Assembly (NCBI GenBank): GCA_013339895.1
Contig: JABACO010000001.1
Coordinates: forward strand, 25,398,270 to 25,462,269
Direction of reading: 5' to 3'
Length of the DNA: 64,000 nucleotides
Source of the DNA: Ephydatia muelleri
Lineage: Eukaryota > Porifera > Demospongiae > Spongillida > Spongillidae
Shown in pieces: positions 33,366 through 44,504 of the stretch. The notes under the pieces are model-generated. The model saw only the letters and a program-made list of their open reading frames with translations. It was not told the origin of the DNA and made no database searches. Position numbers and translations under genes: made by a program. Each line of letters opens with the position of its first letter. Within the stretch, counting starts at the first letter, position 1.

Positions 33366-35328
33366 TCGAGAGAGAGAGAGATCAAGAGGGGAGAGGGAGG
33401 AAGGGAGGGACCGAGGGAGAGAGTATTTTGGAAGCAGATCACTGTCAAACAGTCAGTCTATAGTATTGCTTATGGAAGTAAGTATTAAATGATTACTTCA
33501 TCACATTCCTATGACGTATATTCTGTATTGAGGGTGATATAAGCCAATTCACGACTGTCGCTATTGACGCATCATTAATGTATGATGATCTCACCATTTC
33601 CGCAGGAAGTATTATTGTGCCACAACTGAGAGACCTGCCCAATAACAGCATGGCCTACGTCACCTACACTTATTTTGTGACTATGGGATTTCCTCACAGT
33701 GTTCCTGTGAGATGTGAGCTGCTAGGCGGAAACGCCACCTTCAGACAATGGTACCAGCCTAACGGTAGCGCAGTCCCAACAGTCAAATTTTCTTATGATG
33801 GAGACTTCGGGCAGGTTCTTACTACCACTGGAGTGGACCTGTACAGTGGATATAAGTTAGACATCCTTACCTACTTATATTCTCGTCAGCAAGGAGTGCA
33901 CCGCTGTGTGATTACAGATGAAAAGGGCATTACTTACCAACTATGTGTGGGTTTGTACCTCCCTGGATACACCTCAGCAAGTGGTGAGCGTGTAATGGGC
34001 TATTCCAGTTAGTACTGTGACATAAATAATGAAGGAACCTCCTGGGACCCGTATGCTAATTGCACCCTCCCCTAAGACATACATGTAGTATAACACCCCC
34101 CAATGGACAGTCACATATCACGCCACATCCCCCAGGGCAGCAGTATGTCTCACTCTCTTACGTCCAGGACTAGCTTCCCACCCCTCCCCCAGAGCCACAC
34201 CACCATCCCTTCCCTCCACCCTCCCTCCCTTTCAGACACTACAGGATATGATTTATTCACCCCCTAGGATAGCAGTGCATCTCCCCAGGATATTATATAG
34301 TTATTGCTCCTCCCAGACACTACAGGAATATCCCCTGGGACAACAGTATATCTTACCCCCAGGCCATGATTAATATATACTTGTACACCCTCAGGATAGT
34401 CATATGTATCTCCAGAACAAATTTTGTACATCCCCCACAGGAAATAAATTTTTGACGTACATAGGGGTGCGCAATTGTTTACTTGAATAGCAATGTCTTC
34501 CACTAAATTATAGATGGGCCCACAATTCCAGACAAGATTCAGCTTAGCCTGCTGACAGCCCCAGCGGTTGATCCACCAGTATTCCAGCTGAACTGTACCA
34601 GCACTAGGTCTCCTGCTACGATTGTGAAGTGGACGATCAATGGCAGTACTGCTGAAGGTGGTCGCTTTGCCTCCTACCAGATATTGAAAGACCCAGTGTC
34701 ATCTACCTATGAAAACATCCTGGTTGTGACTGGAAACGTGTTTGGCTTGTTTGTGTGCAATGTTACCACCTGGATTGCACCAGACATATACCACCGGTCT
34801 TCAGCACAATCTACCAATGCATCTCTGTTTGTTGGAGGTAAGCAACGAGGGACTGGTGCCATGTTGTGCATTTGGGTTCAGGGTGTGACCAAGAAGGGCA
34901 CATGTCATGAATATGGTGTTATGTAAGCTTATAGGTTGTGTAATTGTTATTGTATGATCTACCAAGCTTTTATAACCCGAGTCTCTTATATATTGCACAG
35001 TCGTGTACTGTTATTCACACAGTCATTTTCCTGAAATGAATATAAATGTACGGTGACATTTTGGATCAGATTATACATGGCATGGAGATTTAATGATGAC
35101 CCCAACTCCCCTGTTTGTTCCAACACTAGATAAATTATGCAATGAGATGTTGATTTTGCATCCTAGTGCGTGCATTGATTTAATATTGATGAGCCCAAAA
35201 CCATACTTCACACAGGAATAGGGCTATCTTCATCATCAATATCAGTCCCAGCTGGTACCATCACTGCACTAAGCATTCTTCTTCTTATGGGAGTCCAGCT
35301 CATCAATTATGCAGAAATACATTACTAA
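31688..35328 (+). CDS. two-Ig-domain surface protein, gene C (complete)
   Basis: Exons 31,688-31,748, 33,606-33,983, 34,514-34,837 and 35,216-35,328 join with phase-1 GT..AG introns into exactly 292 codons (291 residues plus TAA). Residues 1-20 are a signal peptide. Ig1 is about 22-146 (Cys57, Trp69 in FRQWYQP, Cys121 in GVHRC; Cys134 extra). Ig2 is about 147-254 (Cys174, Trp186, Cys228 in LFVC). Residues 255-291 have a Ser/Gly-rich stretch and the hydrophobic segment TITALSILLLMGVQLI near the very C-terminus, so a GPI anchor or a short membrane segment is likely. Sequons occur in both domains. Predicted role: cell-surface recognition or adhesion; no family name recognised. Reading through the exon 2 donor would give a one-Ig form ending at 34,012. 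Intron 1 is the GA tract and intron 2 holds a MITE. Confidence 0.82.
31783..33420. repeat. (GA)n/(GAGAGATC)n tract in intron 1 of gene C
   Basis: 1.6 kb of GA repeat with GATCGAGA higher-order units, ending ..GGGAGGAAGGGAGGGA. Fills almost the whole intron; copies A and B carry 0.43 and 0.27 kb at the same place. Confidence 0.95.
33997..34491. mobile_element. C-rich MITE in intron 2 of gene C
   Basis: Same GGGCTATTCCA / GAATAGC ends and C-rich tandem interior as in genes A and B, about 495 bp here because the internal repeat number differs. Confidence 0.6.
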
Positions 35329-35460
35329 ACTATACATCTATCAGTGCTGCATTAGGAACATGATATTATGCATACAAAATGTGGCGCATGCATGTAATTA
35401 TTGTATGGTATTGATGCTGCATGTATAATCATCAATCGCAGCCGCGAGTATGAAAATAAT

Positions 35461-35612
35461 ATCATCATTCCCCTACCCCTACCCCCTCCCCCCTCCCTTC
35501 CTCCTCCCCCTCCCCTCCCCTCCCCCTCCCCTCCCCCTCCCCCTCCCCTCCCCCTCCCCCTCCCCTCCCCCTCCCCCTCCCCTCCCCCTCCCTCTCCCCC
35601 TCCCCCTCCCAC
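35461..35612. repeat. (CCCCTCC)n low-complexity tract 3' of gene C
   Basis: About 150 bp of pure pyrimidine C/T repeat; the complementary strand has many GGGG runs. The same position after gene B holds a GC variant (50,080-50,138). Confidence 0.95.
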
Positions 35613-35659
35613 ACTAAATCATATAACACCAGTTCTCAGTGATTATCAGGAAAGTTAAC

Positions 35660-35835
35660 ACCGGTCACCACACCAGTCACGTTCACCAGCACACCGGTCA
35701 CCACGCCGGTCACGTGAACGTGACCGGCGTGGTGAACGTGGTGACCGGCGTGGCTGGTGAACGTGACCGGCGTGGTGACCGGTATGCTGGTGAATATGAG
35801 CGGCATGGTGACCGGTGTGTTGGTGAATAAAAACG
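35660..35835. repeat. inverted minisatellite of CACCACGCCGGTCACGTT units
   Basis: About 18-bp units in opposite orientations meet at a 32-bp near-perfect palindrome (35,701-35,732, 15-bp arms, 2-bp loop). This can form a strong hairpin or cruciform. His/Val/Thr-rich frames across it are repeat artefacts. Confidence 0.8.
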
Positions 35836-36085
35836 GGTGAAATGCCATATTTGGCCTCGTGTTCTCCTTCAATTGCTGGCAGTACATTGATTGAGCGGAT
35901 CCACGACCAGTGGTTGAGACCGCAGAGTGGGTCGATCTGGGATTTCCGCGACAGGCTGTACAAGGCATCATTGCTTCAGTTGAGACCGGCACATCTGGGA
36001 CCACTGGTACTACCGGTAGTACATCATGATTCGAAACACAAGGATCCGGGCCCGCATCCGCACTAGGCGAATTCACATCTGCGCC
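35836..36085. other. no recognised gene
   Basis: Both strands are open for a while (minus frame 35,636-36,103), but the translation is Pro/Val/Ser-rich without a recognised domain. Target sequence of the hAT insertion. Confidence 0.3.
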
Positions 36086-36137
36086 CAGTGCCGGATTAAC
36101 CATTTAATGGGCCTGGCGCAGGGTAAATTTAATGGGC

Positions 36138-36225
36138 CAAAGCCTTCTCAAATTCTGTCCACTGCAACCATTCATCAAAAATTTTTGATGAATGGTTGCA
36201 GTGGACAGAATTTGAGAAGGCTTTG
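36138..36225. repeat. 88-bp perfect palindrome in the hAT element
   Basis: Two 44-bp arms with no loop, centred between 36,181 and 36,182 (..TCATCAAAAA|TTTTTGATGA..). The right arm is transposase coding sequence; the left arm is its inverted copy, replacing the rest of the gene. Confidence 0.95.
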
Positions 36226-36540
36226 TATCCAAAAGATGCATCGAGAAGGCCGGCACATGAAATGCTGTCCACTTTAAGAAAACACCATGTCGAAAGTGCC
36301 TTTCCTAACATATTCATTGCACTGCGTATATACTTAACTCTTCCAGTATCAAATTGTACTGGAGAGCGGTCATTTAGCCACCTGAAGAGAATTAAAAATG
36401 CTCTCCGCTCGACTATGGGTCAAGAACGATTATCGAGCTTAGCAATATTGAACATAGAATCTGAACTTGTTCGAGAAATTGACTATTCCAAGCTAATCGC
36501 CAACTTTGCCGAACTCAAATTACGCCGTAAACCTGTTTAA
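36196..36540 (+). pseudogene. hAT transposase C-terminal dimerisation domain fragment
   Basis: 114 codons ending at TAA 36,540. Contains FPNIFIALRIYLTLPVSNCT, GERSFSHLKRIKNALRSTMG and LSSLAILNIE, the hAT dimerisation region as in ZMYM1/6-like transposases. The catalytic RNase H-like domain is gone. The start shown is only the first Met in a frame that continues from the palindrome. Confidence 0.85.
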
Positions 36541-36750
36541 AAAGTACAAGGTTGCATTACTATTATTGTAAAAGTAGATCATTCTAATAAATTTGTACAA
36601 TTGTTATTTTATGTTAGAGTATGTGACGCTTGCTGATAGCAGCGTTCCACAATTGTTAATACAACGCTGTGTGTTGTGAGACTTTTATTACTAAGGGGGC
36701 CCATTAAATTTACCCTGCGCCAGGCCCATTAAATGGTTAATCCGGCACTG

Positions 36751-36963
36751 ATGAGGTGTGGGGCGGAGCCCCAGAAGCTGTGGTAATGACCTGCATTAAT
36801 GAATCAAAGTGCCAAACAACACTATAGTTTTATTCATTTTAGTTTATTTGGAATTTTATATGCTGGTACATTATAGATTCAACTGGTAACATACTCATAT
36901 ATATATTCCCATTTATGATGTCTCACTTTGATTTAATTATGACAAGAGTAATAAGAATGTGTC
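36751..36963. other. spacer
   Basis: AT-rich; nothing recognised. Confidence 0.4.
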
Positions 36964-38651
36964 TTAAAACTTGCCAAATAGAGAAAGGCGATGTTCACTA
37001 TCACTCACAAACTGATTTAGGCACACTGCCAGCACTAATGAATCACAGCAATCCTTATGTACATGGAGAACAAGAAGATTATTGAGCCTTGTATCACACA
37101 TGGTGGTCCTGAGGTAAGTCTTCACCTTCCTCAGAGCAGAAGCACTTCGCTCACTGACAGCATTTGTTGCTGGCATGACCAGCAGCTGACGGACAAGGGT
37201 GCACACCTGCATGATGCTCATACGCATACCCAGAGATAAAGTGCAAACATGTTGCACAATATCCCGTACACCAATGTTTGCAGTGTTAGGAAAAGCTGAC
37301 GAGAGAATTGACCGGAAGAGTCCCATTTGGGTTTAATGCAGCACCTTGTCAATATCATCACCATAAAAGTCAGCAATGAAGTTTAAATCTTGTTGGTAAT
37401 CTGTTCCATTCAATGCTGATGCCAGGAGATTCTCCAAACAGTGATAAGTCTGGTAACCAGGTTGGTTCAACCGCTGTCTAATACATGCCAGGGCTGCATC
37501 AATAACAACATAATACTCGGCCCGAAAGTAGTCTTCGACAGTCTCTGTGAAAGTCCCTTGGCCATCTCCCACCTCAAACTGTCGTGGAGCCTTGTGCCTT
37601 CTTGGTAGCATTGCTTGATCAATCTGCAATTTTTCTTGCATGCCAGAGACCTTGTCCCACAGCAAAGAAAACAACTCCTGATTTCGTAAGCAGTCAAGAG
37701 TATTGCAGATTAGCTGGGCTAATTGTTGGTTATCAGCAGCACTAAGGGATGGTGATTGTAAAGTCTTACTGAGATTATCAGTGTGGCGCAAGATGCAATC
37801 ACCTAGACAAAGACCAAACAGAAAGTCAAACTTTTCCATTTGTGCCTTCACACCAGTGACCAGTGATACGGGCACGATTCTCAGAATCAGACATTGTGTC
37901 CCTTGCTTCATCCCAGAATTCCTGGATTGTCAATCACACTCTGAAGGGAAGCTGCTCTTACAGTCCATTGAGTAGGACAGCGTGTCCTGAATCCAACAGT
38001 GCCAGGAGATACTGATGACTTCAGCTGCTCAAAGAGACTATCACGCCTGGGAGAATATTTCAAAAGCTTATTGATTTCTCCAACTGTATCTAGCACATCC
38101 CTTATCACTTTACTCTGCTTGACTACATCCGCTACAGCCAAGTTTAGGGCATGGCCATAACAGTGTGTACATATGGCACGCTCCTCCACATGATGCAGTT
38201 GAGTTGCTGTCCCAGTTCTGGATCTGGCCATCTTAGCTGCTCCGTCATAACATTGACCTCTGCAATTGTGCAGATCTACATCTTTAATTACAGCAGCAAG
38301 CATGTCAGCATTGACTTTGTCAACTTTGTGAAAGCCAACAAAATCCTCAAAATCACTGCCAACCCAGCGGAAGCATTCTACGACCTGTTCTCTGTTGGAT
38401 GCATCTGTCATCTCATCAGCCATGATAGTGATGTACCTGGCATCTCTAATAGACGAGGCAATAATTATCTCTGATGGTGCCATTGTCTGTAACAGTTCGT
38501 TCTGGATTTGTGGAGAAGTGTACCTGTCCTGTTTCTTTGCCAAAAGGCCACAAATAGTGACATCATCAATCCCTCCTAAAAGTAGAAGCGGATAGAAGTT
38601 GCTATCCGTTTGTTCTAGGCTTCGTGCTGTCCAAAAGTATACATTTATCAT
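36964..38651 (-). pseudogene. ZMYM1-like hAT transposase (DUF4371 type), frameshifted
   Basis: Minus strand. Frame 38,651-37,908 has the DUF4371/RNase H-like part: ITIMADEMTDASNREQVV (first catalytic Asp region), CRGQCYDGAAKMA (second), THCYGHALNLAVAD and TRCPTQWTVRAASL. Frame 37,911-37,333 continues (VKAQMEKFDFLFGLCLGD..). A TAA follows, and in the same frame 37,326-36,964 gives the dimerisation end (LVRQLLVMPATNAVSERSAS). There are two compensating frameshifts around 37,870-37,920 and one in-frame stop at about 37,333. The N-terminal TTF finger is missing. Such proteins cut and join DNA for hAT transposition; this copy is inactive. Confidence 0.88.
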
Positions 38652-38749
38652 TGTGTATATGAGCTATAAATCGGCACGGGCCATTATTCGCTATAAATAC
38701 ACATTTCTGACCAATGACATGTGCTGGCTATATCAAAATCGTTATCGTT

Positions 38750-38905
38750 ATATGGGGTCCCTAATTCTACGAAGGGGTCCCCAATTCTCCGGTGATTTAG
38801 GGACGGGGGATCCCCAAATCTCCGTAGTTTTGGGGCCGGGGATCCCAATTCTCCGGAGATTTGGGGACGGGGGTCCCTAATTCTATGGGTCCCTAATTCT
38901 ACGTG
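38750..38905. repeat. tandem GGGTCCCTAATTCTACG / GGGGATCCCCAAATCTCCG repeat
   Basis: Several related 30-40 bp blocks alternate GGGTCCCYAATTCTMCG with GGGGACGGGGGATCCC. Also present at 43,006-43,161 in the duplicated copy. Confidence 0.75.
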
Positions 38906-38907
38906 AT

Positions 38908-39066
38908 ACTTTGCGAAGTATAGGTCCGGCTTGAGCCAGACGCCCAGACCTACTTCGATATTGAACTGCACAACGGCCAACAGATTAATTTACAATGGCG
39001 TTGTGCCGTTCGAATCCGAAGTAGGTCTGTGCGTCTGGCTCAAGCCGGACCTATACTTCGCAAAGT
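38908..39066. mobile_element. 159-bp MITE
   Basis: Inverted ends of about 48 bp, ACTTTGCGAAGTATAGGTCC..CAGACCTACTTCG, with a 60-bp non-coding centre. An identical copy at 43,164-43,322 is part of the larger duplication. Confidence 0.85.
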
Positions 39067-40019
39067 TAGCATTCCTGATCTATCCGTAGATAGGAAAGTT
39101 AGACTGTCTCGTTAACTCGCAAGCCAGATACGCTTGCTTCCAAACTTTCTGTAGTCTCGCAATTGCGAGCTAGACTCTGGAAGCAAAAAAGTAATTCTTG
39201 TCATATTTACTATCAGTTTTTGGCATGTTTCTACGCAATTATGCGATGTTTTGTGACTTCAACATTGTAAAAGTTGCAAAGCTGCTGGTGCTCCGCCCCA
39301 GACCCCGATGGGGGAGCTTACAGCGCTCCCCCATACCCCATGCAGGGAAGGCTAGTTAGTTCCACCCTCATTGTTTCACGCGACCAGCCTAAGGGCCTGT
39401 AATGGTCTTATTAACAAATGCCCTCTAATTAACAGACCCAGCTCGAGGTTGTCCATTGAACACGTCCACCTCAGCTCTGCTTCCTACAACTCTATCTCAG
39501 TTTAGCGCCCATTGCTAAAGTGATCATACCCTCAGGGGAGTTAAGGCATGGGTAACTGTTCATTTAAACATTTGCTCATTGCTCACGAGCCTTACAACAT
39601 ACATGCTCAAGTATGGTATCAAATTAAAGTATTCGACACGGTGAATTTTATAATCACCATGGTTACATAATCACATCACGTGAGCATGTAACAGGCTTAA
39701 CGATACAATATTAGTTCAGCCAATAATACGGTAGTGAAGCCGGGGCGTTTTAGTTGTCATGTTTTAGATATACACTCTAGCTAATGAGTACTTTCATTCG
39801 TCAGTAGGATTTCCCAAATCCCAACTCTTTTACGGAGATAAATGAAAAAAAATCCCGCCAGGATTAAAAACAGTTCAATCACAAATTTTTCATGGTCGAT
39901 CCAAATAATATTTGGCTTACACCTGGCACAATCTTAAAAGAGTACTACGTTATACAAATATAGGTGTGTTCAAAATAATTTTAGCCTTACTTCTTCCTTG
40001 CCGTAAGGAAGGAATAGAG
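39067..40019. other. spacer including start of a unit copy
   Basis: 39,400-39,530 matches the start of units A and B. After GATCATACC (39,530) the sequence changes to unrelated AT-rich DNA, unlike 43,787 onward. Confidence 0.6.
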
Positions 40020-40142
40020 AATTAACACAGCTATTGTCGCGCGCCGCCCGTATCCTGGCAACTACGAACGGAGCGCATGCGCACGGTTAACGCGGGTTAC
40101 GATAAGCTGGATTTTTCAACGCAACACTCGATCAATATACAG
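40020..40142 (+). promoter_or_regulatory. CpG-rich promoter with NRF1-type site and first-exon donor
   Basis: A local CpG cluster contains GCGCATGCGCA (40,073-40,083), the palindromic NRF1-type site of many TATA-less animal promoters. It is followed about 60 bp later by a strong splice donor ATACAG|GTAAGC (exon end 40,142). No open frame needs to be assumed; this may be a non-coding first exon of a gene whose remainder lies in the N gap. Confidence 0.4.
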
Positions 40143-40367
40143 GTAAGCGTTTTATGTTCATGCATCGTAAGGAACTGCACCCCATTTTGCATCCCTACGT
40201 TATTTCTCTATGTACTGTATGAAATGCAACCGTAGATTATTTAATTATTACTCTTAGCTTGAAAAGCATGTACCATGCGCTTACATGTATAGACACAAGC
40301 AGCCTCGCGCTGATATCAGATAATGATAAACATAATGATCACAAGACTCAGAAAACAAAAACAAAAC

Positions 40368-41367
40368 NNNNNNNNNNNNNNNNNNNNNNNNNNNNNNNNN
40401 NNNNNNNNNNNNNNNNNNNNNNNNNNNNNNNNNNNNNNNNNNNNNNNNNNNNNNNNNNNNNNNNNNNNNNNNNNNNNNNNNNNNNNNNNNNNNNNNNNNN
40501 NNNNNNNNNNNNNNNNNNNNNNNNNNNNNNNNNNNNNNNNNNNNNNNNNNNNNNNNNNNNNNNNNNNNNNNNNNNNNNNNNNNNNNNNNNNNNNNNNNNN
40601 NNNNNNNNNNNNNNNNNNNNNNNNNNNNNNNNNNNNNNNNNNNNNNNNNNNNNNNNNNNNNNNNNNNNNNNNNNNNNNNNNNNNNNNNNNNNNNNNNNNN
40701 NNNNNNNNNNNNNNNNNNNNNNNNNNNNNNNNNNNNNNNNNNNNNNNNNNNNNNNNNNNNNNNNNNNNNNNNNNNNNNNNNNNNNNNNNNNNNNNNNNNN
40801 NNNNNNNNNNNNNNNNNNNNNNNNNNNNNNNNNNNNNNNNNNNNNNNNNNNNNNNNNNNNNNNNNNNNNNNNNNNNNNNNNNNNNNNNNNNNNNNNNNNN
40901 NNNNNNNNNNNNNNNNNNNNNNNNNNNNNNNNNNNNNNNNNNNNNNNNNNNNNNNNNNNNNNNNNNNNNNNNNNNNNNNNNNNNNNNNNNNNNNNNNNNN
41001 NNNNNNNNNNNNNNNNNNNNNNNNNNNNNNNNNNNNNNNNNNNNNNNNNNNNNNNNNNNNNNNNNNNNNNNNNNNNNNNNNNNNNNNNNNNNNNNNNNNN
41101 NNNNNNNNNNNNNNNNNNNNNNNNNNNNNNNNNNNNNNNNNNNNNNNNNNNNNNNNNNNNNNNNNNNNNNNNNNNNNNNNNNNNNNNNNNNNNNNNNNNN
41201 NNNNNNNNNNNNNNNNNNNNNNNNNNNNNNNNNNNNNNNNNNNNNNNNNNNNNNNNNNNNNNNNNNNNNNNNNNNNNNNNNNNNNNNNNNNNNNNNNNNN
41301 NNNNNNNNNNNNNNNNNNNNNNNNNNNNNNNNNNNNNNNNNNNNNNNNNNNNNNNNNNNNNNNNNNN
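40368..41367. other. assembly gap, exactly 1,000 N
   Basis: Unsequenced. The sequence to the right restarts at a point equivalent to 37,112. Confidence 0.99.
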
Positions 41368-42907
41368 AGGTAAGTCTTCACCTTCCTCAGAGCAGAAGCA
41401 CTTCGCTCACTGACAGCATTTGTTGCTGGCATGACCAGCAGCTGACGGACAAGGGTGCACACCTGCATGATGCTCATACGCATACCCAGAGATAAAGTGC
41501 AAACATGTTGCACAATATCCCGTACACCAATGTTTGCAGTGTTAGGAAAAGCTGACGAGAGAATTGACCGGAAGAGTCCCATTTGGGTTTAATGCAGCAC
41601 CTTGTCAATATCATCACCATAAAAGTCAGCAATGAAGTTTAAATCTTGTTGGTAATCTGTTCCATTCAATGCTGATGCCAGGAGATTCTCCAAACAGTGA
41701 TAAGTCTGGTAACCAGGTTGGTTCAACCGCTGTCTAATACATGCCAGGGCTGCATCAATAACAACATAATACTCGGCCCGAAAGTAGTCTTCGACAGTCT
41801 CTGTGAAAGTCCCTTGGCCATCTCCCACCTCAAACTGTCGTGGAGCCTTGTGCCTTCTTGGTAGCATTGCTTGATCAATCTGCAATTTTTCTTGCATGCC
41901 AGAGACCTTGTCCCACAGCAAAGAAAACAACTCCTGATTTCGTAAGCAGTCAAGAGTATTGCAGATTAGCTGGGCTAATTGTTGGTTATCAGCAGCACTA
42001 AGGGATGGTGATTGTAAAGTCTTACTGAGATTATCAGTGTGGCGCAAGATGCAATCACCTAGACAAAGACCAAACAGAAAGTCAAACTTTTCCATTTGTG
42101 CCTTCACACCAGTGACCAGTGATACGGGCACGATTCTCAGAATCAGACATTGTGTCCCTTGCTTCATCCCAGAATTCCTGGATTGTCAATCACACTCTGA
42201 AGGGAAGCTGCTCTTACAGTCCATTGAGTAGGACAGCGTGTCCTGAATCCAACAGTGCCAGGAGATACTGATGACTTCAGCTGCTCAAAGAGACTATCAC
42301 GCCTGGGAGAATATTTCAAAAGCTTATTGATTTCTCCAACTGTATCTAGCACATCCCTTATCACTTTACTCTGCTTGACTACATCCGCTACAGCCAAGTT
42401 TAGGGCATGGCCATAACAGTGTGTACATATGGCACGCTCCTCCACATGATGCAGTTGAGTTGCTGTCCCAGTTCTGGATCTGGCCATCTTAGCTGCTCCG
42501 TCATAACATTGACCTCTGCAATTGTGCAGATCTACATCTTTAATTACAGCAGCAAGCATGTCAGCATTGACTTTGTCAACTTTGTGAAAGCCAACAAAAT
42601 CCTCAAAATCACTGCCAACCCAGCGGAAGCATTCTACGACCTGTTCTCTGTTGGATGCATCTGTCATCTCATCAGCCATGATAGTGATGTACCTGGCATC
42701 TCTAATAGACGAGGCAATAATTATCTCTGATGGTGCCATTGTCTGTAACAGTTCGTTCTGGATTTGTGGAGAAGTGTACCTGTCCTGTTTCTTTGCCAAA
42801 AGGCCACAAATAGTGACATCATCAATCCCTCCTAAAAGTAGAAGCGGATAGAAGTTGCTATCCGTTTGTTCTAGGCTTCGTGCTGTCCAAAAGTATACAT
42901 TTATCAT
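41368..42907 (-). pseudogene. ZMYM1-like hAT transposase, second assembled copy (C-terminus cut by gap)
   Basis: Colinear with 37,112-38,651 at a constant offset of 4,256 bases with no indels. Same frameshifts (frames 42,907-42,164 and 42,167-41,589) and same stop. The dimerisation region is cut at 41,368 by the gap. Confidence 0.88.
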
Positions 42908-43163
42908 TGTGTATATGAGCTATAAATCGGCACGGGCCATTATTCGCTATAAATACACATTTCTGACCAATGACATGTGCTGGCTATATCAAAATCGTTA
43001 TCGTTATATGGGGTCCCTAATTCTACGAAGGGGTCCCCAATTCTCCGGTGATTTAGGGACGGGGGATCCCCAAATCTCCGTAGTTTTGGGGCCGGGGATC
43101 CCAATTCTCCGGAGATTTGGGGACGGGGGTCCCTAATTCTATGGGTCCCTAATTCTACGTGAT

Positions 43164-43322
43164 ACTTTGCGAAGTATAGGTCCGGCTTGAGCCAGACGCC
43201 CAGACCTACTTCGATATTGAACTGCACAACGGCCAACAGATTAATTTACAATGGCGTTGTGCCGTTCGAATCCGAAGTAGGTCTGTGCGTCTGGCTCAAG
43301 CCGGACCTATACTTCGCAAAGT
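43164..43322. mobile_element. 159-bp MITE, second assembled copy
   Basis: Identical to 38,908-39,066, same flanks. Confidence 0.85.
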
Positions 43323-43870
43323 TAGCATTCCTGATCTATCCGTAGATAGGAAAGTTAGACTGTCTCGTTAACTCGCAAGCCAGATACGCTTGCTTCCAAA
43401 CTTTCTGTAGTCTCGCAATTGCGAGCTAGACTCTGGAAGCAAAAAAGTAATTCTTGTCATATTTACTATCAGTTTTTGGCATGTTTCTACGCAATTATGC
43501 GATGTTTTGTGACTTCAACATTGTAAAAGTTGCAAAGCTGCTGGTGCTCCGCCCCAGACCCCGATGGGGGAGCTTACAGCGCTCCCCCATACCCCATGCA
43601 GGGAAGGCTAGTTAGTTCCACCCTCATTGTTTCACGCGACCAGCCTAAGGGCCTGTAATGGTCTTATTAACAAATGCCCTCTAATTAACAGACCCAGCTC
43701 GAGGTTGTCCATTGAACACGTCCACCTCAGCTCTGCTTCCTACAACTCTATCTCAGTTTAGCGCCCATTGCTAAAGTGATCATACCAAAAAAGTTCACTA
43801 CCACGGGGATCTCACAACACGCTTGCTTTGCCCCAGCTGATGGCTGGTTTTGTACATGAGTTTCTGTCAC

Positions 43871-43955
43871 CAAGGTAGGAGTTCAGAAGCTTCGACTTCC
43901 CCACTTCAGTGTCGCCGATTAGAATGACATCGAACATGTACTTTTGCTTCGCCAT
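43871..43955 (-). CDS. orphan Rab-type P-loop exon (copy B)
   Basis: 28 codons plus one base from ATG 43,955 to donor CTTG|GTGACA. Compared with copy A it lost two codons (DH) in frame, and G is replaced by E inside the P-loop (GDTEVGKSKLL), which still fits GxxxxGKS. The in-frame deletion suggests tolerance or chance. Orphan as in copy A. Confidence 0.55.
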
Positions 43956-44504
43956 TTCAATGAAACGCACATTACGTCATAATAATTACCTATCGCTTAA
44001 AAGAAGTATCATGCTCCATCATGACAAAGTGGTATAAACCGAAGGACTTCGCTTATTTACAGTGAATCAGATATATGCAGATCAATAAACAATGACCGAG
44101 GGCATCTGCAAATGCGCGTGATAAGTTATAAACATCTATCATCGCTGGTGTATACATCATTGAATCATGACACATATTCTTACAGGTCGGTAGGGATATA
44201 GAATTGTTCACAAATCCACTGGCCTGTCACATATTGCTGTTTTTAATTTTTTCATACAATTGTTTTGTCCCTATTGTCATTGAGACAACACCACTGAGTC
44301 CTTCATAGAACGTGGTCACAGCGTCACTGCCTTTGTGCTTCAACCGGAGAGTAGAAGACACACTCCGCATACCTGTGGCTTCATCAATGGGACTGTTGCT
44401 TCTGGCATTGTTTCTTTACCCTGTGTGTATCCTGTGATTATTTTAATACTTGTTGTAGCACGGCTAATCGGTTTTGTGCAACCAGTACAGTACAGAGTAT
44501 TCAA

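Larger units (their letters stand above)
36086..36750 (+). mobile_element. internally deleted hAT transposon
   Basis: Inverted ends of about 50 bp start CAGTGCCGGATTAACCATTT at both sides, a typical hAT terminus. The interior encodes only the C-terminal dimerisation part of a transposase. The left interior is an 88-bp perfect palindrome. I could not see a clear 8-bp target duplication. Confidence 0.88.

Noticed and set aside
35660..35835. CRISPR-like array
   Set aside because: The repeat units are contiguous and inverted, with no unique spacers, in a clearly animal genome.
35639..36103. His/Thr/Val-rich frames over the minisatellite
   Set aside because: Low-complexity translation of an inverted minisatellite; both strands are open for the same reason.
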